A stretch of DNA of 64,000 nt from NCBI RefSeq assembly GCF_038446665.1, contig NZ_CP151802.1:3782001-3846000 (forward strand), given 5' to 3'. The notes beneath the pieces were generated by a model. It did not search any database, had not been told where the DNA came from, and was given only the letters and a program-made list of their open reading frames with translations. A program made the position numbers and the translations under genes. The stretch's first letter is position 1. The number at the start of each line of letters is the position of its first letter. The DNA is from Lysobacter sp. FW306-1B-D06B. Its GTDB lineage: Bacteria > Pseudomonadota > Gammaproteobacteria > Xanthomonadales > Xanthomonadaceae. Shown piece by piece: positions 15,936-24,893 of this stretch.

Positions 15936-18002
15936 TCACTGGCCGATGTACTGCTTCAACCAAGCATTGACCGTGTCGTGCCACTGGATCGAGTTGGCGG
16001 GCTTGAGCACCCAATGGTTCTCGTCAGGGAAGTACAGGAACTGCGACGGCACGCCCTGGCGCTGCAACGCGGTGAACGCGCCGATGCCCTGCTCCACCGG
16101 GATGCGGAAGTCCTGCTGGCCGTGCACGACGAGCATCGGCACGCGCCAGTTCTTGACGTGGTTGACCGGGTTGAACTTCTCGTAGTTGTCCGGCTTGTCG
16201 ATCGCGCTGCCGCCCTGCTCCCAGTCGGTGAACCACAACTCCTCGGTGGCGAAGCCCATGCCGCGCTGGTCGAACACTCCGTCGTGGCTCACCAGGCACT
16301 TCCACGGCTGGTTCCAGTTGCCGGCGATCCAGTTGACCATGAAGCCGCCGTAGCTGGCGCCCAGCGCACAGGCCTTGTCGCCGTCGAGGAAGGCGTACTG
16401 CTGCTGCGCCGCGGCCCAGCCCTTCTGCAGGTCTTCCAGCGGGCGGTCGCCCCAGTGCTGGCTGATCGCATCGGTGAACGCCTGGCCGTAACCGGTGGAA
16501 CCGTGGAAGTCGATCATCACCACCGCATAGCCCTGGCCCGCGTACGTCTGCGGGTTCCAACGGTAGCTCCAGCCGTTGCCGAAGCTGCCCTGCGGGCCGC
16601 CGTGGATGAGGAACGCAACCGGATACTTCTTGCCTTCCTGGTAGTTCCACGGCTTGACGATGAAGCCGTGCACGGTGTCGCCGTTCCAGCCCTTGAAGTC
16701 GAACTGTTCGAAGTCGCCGAACGACACGTCCGGCAGGCGCTCGCCCGTGGTCTGCGTGATCGCGCGCAGCGGCGCGGACGCATCATTGCTGGTGGTGTAC
16801 AGCACGTCGCCGGTCTTGAGCGTGTTGCGCGTCAGCGCGAGCGTCGGGCCGGCAAGGTCGATCGCCGAGATGCTGCCCTCGCCCACCAGCTTCTTGGCCT
16901 CGCCCGTGGCGATGTCGACCGCGAACAGCGGATGCTCACCCATGTCGGTGGCCGGCGTGAGGATGGTCTTGCCGTCGGCGCTCAACGTGATGCTGTCGGC
17001 GGAGCGGTCCCACTTCGGCGCGATCTCACGCGTCTTGCCGCTGGCCAGGTCCATTTCCATCAGGCCGAAGCGGTCGGCTTCGAAGCCCGGGCGCTTCATC
17101 GCGCGGTAGAACAGCGTCTTGCCGTCGCTGCTGAAGGTCGCGCCCGTGTCCCACGCCGGGTTCGACGCGGTGAGGTTCTTCGCCGCGCCCGTGCCGTCGG
17201 CGTTGACCTGGTACAGGTCGAAGTTGGTTGAGGTCGGTTCCTTCGCATCGGCGATGCGTGCGCTGAACACCAGCGTGTTGCCGTCCGGCGACCAGGTGTA
17301 TTCGGTGCTGTCGCCGAACGGACGCGACGGCACATCGCCGTTGACGCCGCCGCTGACGAGCGTCGCCGTCGTCGCGGCCTTGTCGCCCAGCGTCGTCACG
17401 AACAGGCGATTGAGGCGACCGTCGTTCCATGCATCCCAGTGGCGGATGAACATGCGGTCGAAGACCACGCCGGTGTTCTTCTGCGCGCCGCGCGCGTCGA
17501 GCTTCTTCTTCGAACAGGCCAGATCGGCCTTGCAGTCGGGGAAGGTCTCCAGGTTCACCGCCACGCGCTTGCCGTCGGGCGAGAGCTTGTAGCCGCCCAC
17601 GTCGGTGGAAAGATCGGTGACCTGCTTCGGCGTGCCGCCAGCGGCGGGAATCGCGTACAGCTGCATCGAGCCGGACTTCGCGCTGAGGAAGTACACCGTC
17701 CTGCCGTCCGGCGAGAAGCTGGGCGAGTTGACGTTCCAGCCTTCCGGCGTGAGGCGCACCGGCGGTGCGGCGTCGCGCGCCATCAGGTCTTCGATGTACA
17801 GCGCGGTGGACGACTTGTTCGCCGCCATGTCCACCACGCGCTTGGCGAACACCACGCGGCGGCCGTCGGACGAAAGCGTCGGCGAGGAAACGCGCTCCAG
17901 CGCGGCGAGGTCGCGCACCTCGAAGCCGCGCGCGGCGAGCGCGGAGGTGGAACCGCAGGCCAGCAGCAGTGCGAGCGGGAGGATGGCGTGGCGTGGCGTC
18001 AT
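15936..18002 (-). CDS. Secreted S9 family peptidase (prolyl oligopeptidase/DPP type)
   Basis: A 688-residue exported serine peptidase with a signal peptide (MTPRHAILPLALLLACGSTS, cleavage near ALA-A). The N-terminal 400 residues form a beta-propeller with repeated SPDGxxVxF blades. The C-terminal alpha/beta hydrolase domain carries Ser550 in GASYGGFM, Asp631 in VHGQQDFRIP and His663 in ENHWVL, a complete triad. Such enzymes remove dipeptides or acylated residues from peptides in the periplasm. It lies 82 nt downstream of the OPT peptide transporter gene on the same strand, a pairing that makes sense for peptide use. Confidence 0.92.
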   Translation of the reverse strand: MTPRHAILPLALLLACGSTSALAARGFEVRDLAALERVSSPTLSSDGRRVVFAKRVVDMAANKSSTALYIEDLMARDAAPPVRLTPEGWNVNSPSFSPDGRTVYFLSAKSGSMQLYAIPAAGGTPKQVTDLSTDVGGYKLSPDGKRVAVNLETFPDCKADLACSKKKLDARGAQKNTGVVFDRMFIRHWDAWNDGRLNRLFVTTLGDKAATTATLVSGGVNGDVPSRPFGDSTEYTWSPDGNTLVFSARIADAKEPTSTNFDLYQVNADGTGAAKNLTASNPAWDTGATFSSDGKTLFYRAMKRPGFEADRFGLMEMDLASGKTREIAPKWDRSADSITLSADGKTILTPATDMGEHPLFAVDIATGEAKKLVGEGSISAIDLAGPTLALTRNTLKTGDVLYTTSNDASAPLRAITQTTGERLPDVSFGDFEQFDFKGWNGDTVHGFIVKPWNYQEGKKYPVAFLIHGGPQGSFGNGWSYRWNPQTYAGQGYAVVMIDFHGSTGYGQAFTDAISQHWGDRPLEDLQKGWAAAQQQYAFLDGDKACALGASYGGFMVNWIAGNWNQPWKCLVSHDGVFDQRGMGFATEELWFTDWEQGGSAIDKPDNYEKFNPVNHVKNWRVPMLVVHGQQDFRIPVEQGIGAFTALQRQGVPSQFLYFPDENHWVLKPANSIQWHDTVNAWLKQYIGQ

Positions 18003-18083
18003 GGTGGTGTTCTCGATAGCGAATTGCGAGGTTCGGACGGCACACGGCCCGGCGCGGGGCCGGGCCGTGGTTACGAAGGTGGA

Positions 18084-20024
18084 TCAGACGTTGCTTGGCG
18101 CGTTGTGCTTGCCCGCACCGGAGCGGAACAGCATCCAGCCGACGACGGCCAGCACCGCCAGGCCGACCCACGGCCCCAGGTGCATGCCCAGCGACAGCAC
18201 GTCGGCGCGTTCGGAGACCACGATCGGAATCGCGATCAGGATGCCCGTCAGCGCTTCACCGGTGATCAGGCCGGCGGCGAACAGCGTGCCCGGACGGTGC
18301 ACGCGATCGCGCTCGGCTTCGTCGCTGTCGATCGTCAGGCCGTGGCGGCGCTCGACGATGTACGCCAGCAGGCCGCCGAGGAAGATCGGCACCATCAGTT
18401 CCAGCGGCAGGTAGATGCCGATGGCCGCGGCCAGCACCGGCACGCGGAAGTGCGACTTGCGCGACTTCAGCCACTCGTCCAGCGCGATGACCAGCGCACC
18501 GATGACGGCACCGATCGCAATCATGTCCCACGGCAGCTTGCCGCCGAACAGGCCCTTGGCCACCGACGCCATCAGCGTCGCCTGCGGCGCGGACAGCGAG
18601 TTCGGGTGCGTGGCCGTCGGCGGACCGATGCCGTAGGCCTGCGCCAGCAGGTTCAGCACCGGCGCCATGATCAGCGCGCACGAGAACGCACCGATGCCGA
18701 GCATCAACTGCTGTTTCCACGGCGTCGCGCCGACGATGTAGCCGGCCTTCAAATCCTGCAGGTTGTCGCCGCCGACGGCGGCCGCGCAGCACACCACCGC
18801 GCCGATCATGATCGCAGCGACCGGGCCGATGGCCGAATCGCGGCCCAGCAACAGCATCAGCACCAGCGAGGCGAACAGGATGGTCGCGATCGTGATGCCC
18901 GACACCGGGTTGTTCGACGAACCCACGAGACCGGCGAGGTAGGCCGACACCGACACGAACAGGAAACCGGCGACGATCATGATGATCGTCATCGTCAGGC
19001 TCACGCCCCAGCTGGCGACGATCGCGTGGTACAGCATCCACAGCGGCACGACGAAGACGGCCAGCGCGACGAGCATCCACTTCATCGGCAGGTCGCGTTC
19101 GGTTTCGGCAACGGCCAGGCCACCGCCCTTGCGCGCCGCGGCCAGGCCGCTCTTGATGCCCGAGGCCAGCGAATTGCGCAGCGAGAACAGCGTCCAGATG
19201 CCGCCGATCAGCATCGCGCCGACGCCGAGGTAACGGATCTTCGCCGACCAGATCGCGCCGCCCGCATCGGCGGCGGACGCGCCTGCGATCTGCGCGGCCA
19301 GCGCCGGATCGGTGTGCAGGAAGAACGCGTGGTAGATCGGAATCGCGAACTGCCACGACAGGATGGAGCCGGACACCACGACGATGCCGATGTTCAACCC
19401 GACGATGTAGCCCACGCCCAGCAGCGCCGGCGACAGGTTGGTGCCCATGTAGCCCAGGTACTTGCCGATGAAGCCCGAGGCGACGGCGTTGTCGGGGATC
19501 AGGCGCAGGCCGCTCTCTGCGGCGAGCTTCACCAGCGCGCCGAGCGCGCCGGCGACGGCGAGGATCTTCAGCCCCGGGCCGGGGTTCTCGCCGGCCTTGA
19601 GCACTTCGGCCGCGGCCTTGCCTTCGGGGAACGGCAGCGGCTCCTCGACGATCATCGAGCGGCGCAGCGGCACCGAGAACAGCACGCCGAGCAGGCCGCC
19701 CAGGCCGGCGATGCCGACGACCCACCAGTATTTGAAGTCGGGCCAGTAGCCCATGATGATCAGCGCGGGGATCGTGAAGATCACGCCGGCGGCGATCGAC
19801 GAACCGGCGGAAGCGCCGGTCTGGACGATGTTGTTCTCCAGGATGCTGCCGCCGCCGAGCAGGCGCAGCACGCCCATCGAGACGACGGCCGCGGGAATGG
19901 CGGTGGCGATGGTCAGGCCCGCGAACAGGCCCAGGTAGGCGTTGGCGGCGGAGAGGATCACCGCCAGCACGACGGCCAGCAGCACGGCTCGGATGGTTAA
20001 TTGCGGCGTCGCGGGCGAGGCCAT
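18084..20024 (-). CDS. OPT family oligopeptide transporter
   Basis: A 646-residue membrane protein with about 15 helices of the OPT superfamily, bacterial oligopeptide branch. It starts MASPATPQLTIRAVLLAVVL after a GGAG ribosome site; an in-frame extension of over 200 codons upstream runs through repeat DNA and was rejected. Family-like segments include NAYLGLFAGLTIATAIPAAV, the Gly-rich SILENNIVQTGASAGSSIAA and GWMLFRSGAG close to the end. It probably imports short peptides with protons. The S9 peptidase gene follows on the same strand, and a POT-type peptide transporter lies divergently on the other side of the repeat-rich gap. Confidence 0.9.
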   Translation of the reverse strand: MASPATPQLTIRAVLLAVVLAVILSAANAYLGLFAGLTIATAIPAAVVSMGVLRLLGGGSILENNIVQTGASAGSSIAAGVIFTIPALIIMGYWPDFKYWWVVGIAGLGGLLGVLFSVPLRRSMIVEEPLPFPEGKAAAEVLKAGENPGPGLKILAVAGALGALVKLAAESGLRLIPDNAVASGFIGKYLGYMGTNLSPALLGVGYIVGLNIGIVVVSGSILSWQFAIPIYHAFFLHTDPALAAQIAGASAADAGGAIWSAKIRYLGVGAMLIGGIWTLFSLRNSLASGIKSGLAAARKGGGLAVAETERDLPMKWMLVALAVFVVPLWMLYHAIVASWGVSLTMTIIMIVAGFLFVSVSAYLAGLVGSSNNPVSGITIATILFASLVLMLLLGRDSAIGPVAAIMIGAVVCCAAAVGGDNLQDLKAGYIVGATPWKQQLMLGIGAFSCALIMAPVLNLLAQAYGIGPPTATHPNSLSAPQATLMASVAKGLFGGKLPWDMIAIGAVIGALVIALDEWLKSRKSHFRVPVLAAAIGIYLPLELMVPIFLGGLLAYIVERRHGLTIDSDEAERDRVHRPGTLFAAGLITGEALTGILIAIPIVVSERADVLSLGMHLGPWVGLAVLAVVGWMLFRSGAGKHNAPSNV

Positions 20025-20207
20025 CGGCAGCTCCAGGTGGACTCGGTGGACCGAGCGGTCCCGGATCATCGCATTGCCCGCCGGGAACTGTAAAAACCCC
20101 GGCGCAAATGGACAGGACGCGGCAAAGATGCGGCGGTGCAGCGATACGCGGCGGTATGCCTGCGTGAGCGGCGATCGCCAGCGGAAGGCATCGCGCGGCT
20201 TCACAAC

Positions 20208-20257
20208 CCCACCTACCCCGTCATCCCGGCGAAGGCCGGGATGACGGTGTAGGTGGG
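20208..20257. repeat. Imperfect long hairpin with GTCATCCCGGC core
   Basis: A perfect 12-bp stem CGTCATCCCGGC (20219-20230) and its complement (20235-20246) with a GAAG loop, extended outward by CCCACCTAC/GTAGGTGGG arms. The core resembles a dispersed palindrome type frequent in intergenic DNA of Xanthomonadaceae. There is no T-run, so it is not a standard terminator. Confidence 0.7.
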
Positions 20258-20318
20258 ATGACGGGATGGTCGGGAGGCCGTGCGCGACGCGGTGCGCTTG
20301 AAGGCGTGATGGCCTGCG

Positions 20319-20336
20319 TCCCGGCCTTCGCCGGGA
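20319..20336. repeat. Second CCGG...CCGG palindrome, inverse of the first
   Basis: TCCCGGCCTTCGCCGGGA, followed by TGACG, has the same core as the hairpin 90 nt upstream but with the loop in the opposite orientation. The two look like a divergent pair of the same dispersed repeat. Confidence 0.6.
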
Positions 20337-20381
20337 TGACGAGGTAGACGGGATAACGAGATTCGAGAGGGGTGCGGCGTC

Positions 20382-20770
20382 GGGTGAACGAGCATCGGAC
20401 CGTCCTCGAACGAGGAACGCCATGCCCTCGAACGAGCAACCCGCTGCCCTCGAACGAGCATCGCATTGCCCTCGAACGAGGTCTGCGGTGCCTGTGCGAT
20501 CCCAATGTCGATGCCCTCCCGACCCCGGTGACCTGCCCGCCGGCAGGCAGTGAGTCACCCTCACGCACGCATCGCCGCCCTCGCACACCCACCGGACCAC
20601 CCGTGCGAGGGCATTCCGGTGCCCTCGCGCACCGGCCCGCCTGCCGTCGCGCACCCATCGCAGTGGGTTCGGGCACCCATCCGGCTGCCTTCGCGAGGGC
20701 ATCGGTCTGCCCGCTCGACCTCACCCCGATGCCCGTCCGACCCCGTCCGAGTGCTCGTCGCCCCCATGCA
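20382..20770. repeat. Degenerate tandem repeat array with 22-nt period
   Basis: The sequence CCTCGAACGAG recurs at 20404, 20426, 20448 and 20470, exactly 22 nt apart. Decayed units continue on both sides (for example from 20577: GCCCTCGCAC..., then further units at about 22-nt spacing to about 20770), with an approximate 1-nt slip near 20520-20570. Intact units hold a small CTCG-AA-CGAG palindrome and usually end in GC or GT before the next GCCCTCG. It is noncoding as far as I can see: 22 is not a multiple of three and no gene-like frame fits. Confidence 0.75.
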
Positions 20771-20783
20771 GCAACTCGTCGTG

Positions 20784-20860
20784 CGTAGCCCGGGTAAGCG
20801 CAGCGCACCCGGGAATCGGGTGGTGACGCCCCCGGGTGCGCTGCGCTTACCCGGGCTACG
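20784..20860. repeat. REP-type inverted pair, copy 2 (REPIN-like)
   Basis: The same 30-nt arms as at 11194-11272, here at 20784-20813 and 20831-20860, with a 17-nt spacer of different sequence. Arm orientation is the same. It sits between the 22-nt repeat array and the POT transporter gene. Confidence 0.85.
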
Positions 20861-20933
20861 TGCCCTTTGCATTGATCCGCACGCGACTTCAGAGCGCGCT
20901 CCTATACTCGCCCGACCCTTCGCGGAGCCCGCC

Positions 20934-22721
20934 GTGGCCGCCATCGACCTCTCTGATCCCCGTGCCGCGGACGTCGCCCGCAACCCGCGCGACGAACTCT
21001 TCGGCCACCCGAAGGGCGTCTACGTCTGTTTCTTCACCGAGATGTGGGAGCGCTTCTCCTTCTACGGGATGAAGGCGCTGCTGCTGCTCTACCTGCTGCA
21101 GCACCACCGCTTCGGCGACGGCCCCGGGCTCGACGTGCTGGGCGCATACGGCGGCCTCGTCTACTGCCTGCCGGTCGTCGGCGGACTGCTCGCCGACCGC
21201 TTCCTGGGCATGCGCAAGGCGGTCGTCTTCGGCGGGCTGCTGCTGGTCGCCGGGCACCTGGGCATGGCGGTGGAAGGCCACGCCGCCAGCGGCAGCGGCG
21301 CGACCGTGGTGCGCGATGAAGGCGCGCTGCGCGTGTTCTATCTCTCGCTGGCGCTGATCATCGTCGGCGTGGGATTCCTCAAGCCGAACATCTCCACCAT
21401 CGTCGGCCGCCTGTATCCGCAGAACGATCCGCGCCGCGACTCGGGCTTCTCGCTGTTCTACGCCGGCATCAACCTGGGCGCGCTGTTCTCGGCGCTGGTG
21501 TGCGGGTATCTCGGCCAGACGCTGGGGTGGAAGTGGGGCTTCGGCGCGGCCGGCATCGGCATGCTGCTGGGGCTGGCGCAGTTCCTGTGGGGGCAGAGGT
21601 ACCTGCACGGCCATGCCGAGCCGCCCGACCCCGCGCGCCTGCGCGAGCGCGTGTTCGGCCTGCCGCGCGAATGGGCGATCTACCTCGGCGCGCTGCTCGC
21701 GCTGGTGCCGCTGGCGGCGCTGATGTGGGCGGTCGCCAATGGCCGCTTCGCGCTGGGCGGCGAGATCTCGCTCGCGCTGGTGCTGATGCTGCTGGTGATG
21801 CTCGCCGTGCTGGGATGGTTCTTCTGGTTCACCACCACGCGCTGCACGCGCGAGCAGCGCCACCAGATGATCGCGCTGCTGGCGCTGATCTTCATGGCGC
21901 TGGTGTACTTCACGCTTTATGAGCAGACCTACGGTTCGTGGGTGACCTTCACCGACCGGCTGCTGACCAAGGACGTGTTCCCCCCGCTGGTGATCCGCGA
22001 AGGCACGCCGTGGCCGTGGTCGACGGTGTCGCTGGTGCTCGCGCCGGCGGCGTTCGTCGCGGCGGCGATGCTGTCGGATCGCGATCCGGATTCGCGCCTG
22101 CCCAAGCTGCTGTTCGCCGGCGCGATCGTGCTGATGCTCGTGTTCCTGCTGCGCGACTGCGTGGTGCTGCCGCAGACGGCGGGCTCGCTGACCTACCTGG
22201 GCGCGTTGTTCCTGGTGCTGCTGGCGCCGGTGTTCGCGCGGCTGTGGGATGCGCTGGACCGTCGCGGCATGGACCCGTCCAAGCCGGTGAAATCCGCCAT
22301 CGGCCTGGTGTTCGCCGGCCTGAGCTTCATCCCGCTGGCGTGGGCGGCGCAGCATGCCGGCGACAGCGGCCAGCTCGCCAGCGTGTGGTGGCTGGTGCTG
22401 GCCTACCTGCTGCTGGAGATCGGCGAGATGTGCCTGGCGCCGGTGGGCCTGTCGGCCGTCACGCAGCTGTCGGTGAAGAGCGTGATGAGCCTGATGATGG
22501 GCACCTGGTTCCTGGCGACCGCGTTTTCCGAAACGCTCGCGGCGCTGTTCGGCAAGCTCGCCGCGCTCGACATGCCCGAAGGCGCCGCGATCGATTTCGC
22601 CGTCGCCGGCGACAAGTACGCCAACCTGTTCTGGCTGATGATGGGGATCGGCCTGGGCTGGGCGGTGCTGGCGATGATCGCCGCGCCGCTGCTGCGGCGG
22701 TTGATGCACGGCGTGAAGTAA
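20934..22721 (+). CDS. POT family proton-dependent peptide transporter
   Basis: A 595-residue MFS-type peptide carrier. The GTG at 20934 has GGAG 7 nt upstream and gives VAAIDLSDPRAADVARNPRD; the longer in-frame region upstream runs through repeats. The POT signature is clear: FTEMWERFSFYGMKALLLLY in helix 1 (the ExxER proton motif) and GGLLADRFLGMRKAV between helices 2 and 3. The helix-7 region with TLYEQTYGSW is also typical. It should import di- and tripeptides with protons. It lies divergent to the OPT transporter and convergent with a second S9 peptidase, in a region devoted to peptides. Confidence 0.92.
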   Translation: MAAIDLSDPRAADVARNPRDELFGHPKGVYVCFFTEMWERFSFYGMKALLLLYLLQHHRFGDGPGLDVLGAYGGLVYCLPVVGGLLADRFLGMRKAVVFGGLLLVAGHLGMAVEGHAASGSGATVVRDEGALRVFYLSLALIIVGVGFLKPNISTIVGRLYPQNDPRRDSGFSLFYAGINLGALFSALVCGYLGQTLGWKWGFGAAGIGMLLGLAQFLWGQRYLHGHAEPPDPARLRERVFGLPREWAIYLGALLALVPLAALMWAVANGRFALGGEISLALVLMLLVMLAVLGWFFWFTTTRCTREQRHQMIALLALIFMALVYFTLYEQTYGSWVTFTDRLLTKDVFPPLVIREGTPWPWSTVSLVLAPAAFVAAAMLSDRDPDSRLPKLLFAGAIVLMLVFLLRDCVVLPQTAGSLTYLGALFLVLLAPVFARLWDALDRRGMDPSKPVKSAIGLVFAGLSFIPLAWAAQHAGDSGQLASVWWLVLAYLLLEIGEMCLAPVGLSAVTQLSVKSVMSLMMGTWFLATAFSETLAALFGKLAALDMPEGAAIDFAVAGDKYANLFWLMMGIGLGWAVLAMIAAPLLRRLMHGVK

Positions 22722-22730
22722 CCGTCGCGC

Positions 22731-22763
22731 AAAAAACGAACGACGCCCGTGGGCGTCGTTCGT
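22731..22763 (-). terminator. Terminator of the second S9 peptidase gene
   Basis: A perfect 13-bp stem (22736-22748 with 22751-22763, ACGAACGACGCCC) with a 2-nt apex. Read on the minus strand it is followed by TTTTTT. It lies between the converging POT and S9 genes and serves the minus-strand gene; the stem may also slow plus-strand transcription. Confidence 0.85.
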
Positions 22764-22790
22764 GGTGTCGCAGGATGGCTGCCGGCGTGC

Positions 22791-24785
22791 TTACTTCGCG
22801 GCTTTCGCCTCGCCGCCGGTGCCCGTCACCGCCACCGAGCCGCCCAGGCTGCGAGAGAGGAACGCGAGCAGGCGCGTGTAGAACTCCTTGCGGTGCGCCT
22901 CGATGTAAAAGCCGTGGCCTTCGTCGTTGTAGTACAGCGTCTCCACCGGAACGCCGGCCTTGCGCAGCGCCTGTTCCATCATCCGGCTGTGCGTGATGGG
23001 CGCGCGCTGGTCTTCGCCGCCGGCGGCGAGGAACACCGGCACCTTGATGCGATCGGCCATGCGGTTGGGCGACACCGCGCCGAGCGAATCGCGCTTGCCG
23101 ATCCAATCGTTGATGTAGGTCTCGCCCGAACCGCGCTCCTGGATGTCGCCCTGTGTGTGCATCGTCGGCAGGTCGTACACGCCGACGTAACCGGCAGCGC
23201 ACTTGTACAGGTCCGGCTCCTTCGCCACGCCCATCAGCGAGGCATAACCGCCGTAGCTGCCGCCGTACAGGCAGATGCGGCCTTTGTCGGCGATGCCCTG
23301 CTGGATCGCCCAGCGCGTCGCGTCGGTCACGTCGTCCTGCATCTTGCCGCCCCACTCGCGCTGGCCGGCCGAAGTGAACGCCACGCCGTAACCGCCGGAG
23401 CCGCGGAAGTTCACCTGCAACACCGCGTAGCCGGCGTCGGCGAGCATCTGCACTTCTTCGTCGAAGGTCCACACGTCGCGGACGCCGTACGGGCCGCCGT
23501 GCGGCATCACCACCATCGGCAGGTTCTTGCCGCTGCTGCCCTTGAGTACCGTCAGGTAGCCGTGCAGCGTGAGGCCGTCGCGCGCGGCGAACGTCACCGG
23601 CTGCATGGGGGACTGCTGCTCCGGATCGAACCATTCGCGACGCGCCAGCGCGTGCTCGGCCTTCTTGGCCTTGGTGTCGAACAGGTAGAAATCGCCCGGG
23701 TTCTGCGCGCTGGCGACTTGCACCAGGGCCACGCCGCCGTCGCTGGTCTGCGAGGTGATCGTCACCGCGTTGCCGGCGAACGCGCCTTCCAGGCTCTTCT
23801 GCAGTCGCGCCTCGGGCGCCTGCGCATCGAAGAACTCCGAGCGCGGGCGGCCGTCGTTGAAGTAAGCGCCGATCGGTACATGCGTGCCGTTGCGGTAGAT
23901 GATGCGCGACGGGTCGACGTCGTCGTCGCGCAGCACCTGGGTGCGCTTGCCCGTGGCCAGTTCCAGCGCGACGATCGCGTCCGGACCGTCGGGCTGCTCG
24001 ACCTGCAGGTACGCAATGCTGTCGTCGGCGGAGAAGCCGACCGGCTCCTCGAACAGGCCGTTCTTCTCGATCGTCATCAGCTCCCACTCCGCGCCGTCGT
24101 TGGCGCGGTAGTACAGCTTGCGGATGCGGTCGGCGTTGGCGCCGGAGGCGAAGCGCACCTGGCCCTTGTTGTCGAGCGCGAAACCGGCGTTGCGCACCGG
24201 CACGGTGGCCACGCGCGAGAGCCGGCCGCTGAACAGGTCGAGGCGTTCGACCGTGGTGAACACGTCCGCCGGACCGTAGGTGTACGGCAACGCCGCGACC
24301 AGCACCGAGCGGGTGTCCGCCGGCGGCGCATCGATCAGGAACGCGGCGATCTTGTTGTTGCCCTTCTTGGGCTTGATCGACGTGCCCGGGCCGCCGTCGT
24401 CGATGTCCTGCCCGACCAGGATGTCGAGCTTGCTGCCGTCGGCGTTCATCGCGTACAGGTTGCCGGTGAGCTGCGGGCGGGCGAGCGCGCCGAACTTCCT
24501 GGCGGTGCCGAAGAGCAGCCTGTCGGGCGTGACCCAGGCGAATTCGGAAATCTCGGTGTTGCGGCCCACGTTGAAGCTGCCCGTCAGCTTGTTGGTGCCG
24601 CGCTCGATCACCGCCAGCACGGTGCGGTCCTCCAGCGGCACGGTGGCCGCGAAGTGACTGCCATTGGGCGAGATCAGGATGTCTCCGAACTGATCCTTGC
24701 GAACGTACGCCGAAACGTCCACGTCCGCGCACATGGCCGGCGAAGACAGCGCCGTCAGCGCTGCCGCCAGGAACAACTGCTTCAT
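22791..24785 (-). CDS. Secreted S9 family peptidase, second copy
   Basis: A 664-residue exported peptidase, distinct from the one at 15.9-18 kb. The ATG at 24785 follows GGGAAGGGGGAAATC, a strong ribosome site, and opens a signal peptide (MKQLFLAAALTALSSPAMCA). A beta-propeller-like N-terminal half precedes the hydrolase domain. The triad is Ser510 in GGSYGGYA, Asp592 in GGEDQRAP and His624 in DEGHGFY. The end KAAK follows a Gly/Ala-rich tail. It probably cuts peptides in the periplasm and complements the neighbouring peptide carriers. It has its own terminator and no obvious operon partner. Confidence 0.92.
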   Translation of the reverse strand: MKQLFLAAALTALSSPAMCADVDVSAYVRKDQFGDILISPNGSHFAATVPLEDRTVLAVIERGTNKLTGSFNVGRNTEISEFAWVTPDRLLFGTARKFGALARPQLTGNLYAMNADGSKLDILVGQDIDDGGPGTSIKPKKGNNKIAAFLIDAPPADTRSVLVAALPYTYGPADVFTTVERLDLFSGRLSRVATVPVRNAGFALDNKGQVRFASGANADRIRKLYYRANDGAEWELMTIEKNGLFEEPVGFSADDSIAYLQVEQPDGPDAIVALELATGKRTQVLRDDDVDPSRIIYRNGTHVPIGAYFNDGRPRSEFFDAQAPEARLQKSLEGAFAGNAVTITSQTSDGGVALVQVASAQNPGDFYLFDTKAKKAEHALARREWFDPEQQSPMQPVTFAARDGLTLHGYLTVLKGSSGKNLPMVVMPHGGPYGVRDVWTFDEEVQMLADAGYAVLQVNFRGSGGYGVAFTSAGQREWGGKMQDDVTDATRWAIQQGIADKGRICLYGGSYGGYASLMGVAKEPDLYKCAAGYVGVYDLPTMHTQGDIQERGSGETYINDWIGKRDSLGAVSPNRMADRIKVPVFLAAGGEDQRAPITHSRMMEQALRKAGVPVETLYYNDEGHGFYIEAHRKEFYTRLLAFLSRSLGGSVAVTGTGGEAKAAK

Positions 24786-24893
24786 GATTTCCCCCTTCCC
24801 TATCGGCACTGCACCTTCCGTGGCCGCCCCCTTGGCGCCGCCGGTGTGCGTGGCCGAAGCCTAGCGCATCGACCCACGCGCCGTCGTGCGATG

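Noticed and set aside
17439..20000. 853-codon plus-strand frame opposite the S9 peptidase and OPT transporter genes
   Set aside because: Antisense shadow; no domain pattern, and the opposite strand encodes complete, motif-rich proteins.
20382..20770. CRISPR array
   Set aside because: Units are 22 nt with no repeat/spacer alternation, they decay gradually, and no cas gene is present.
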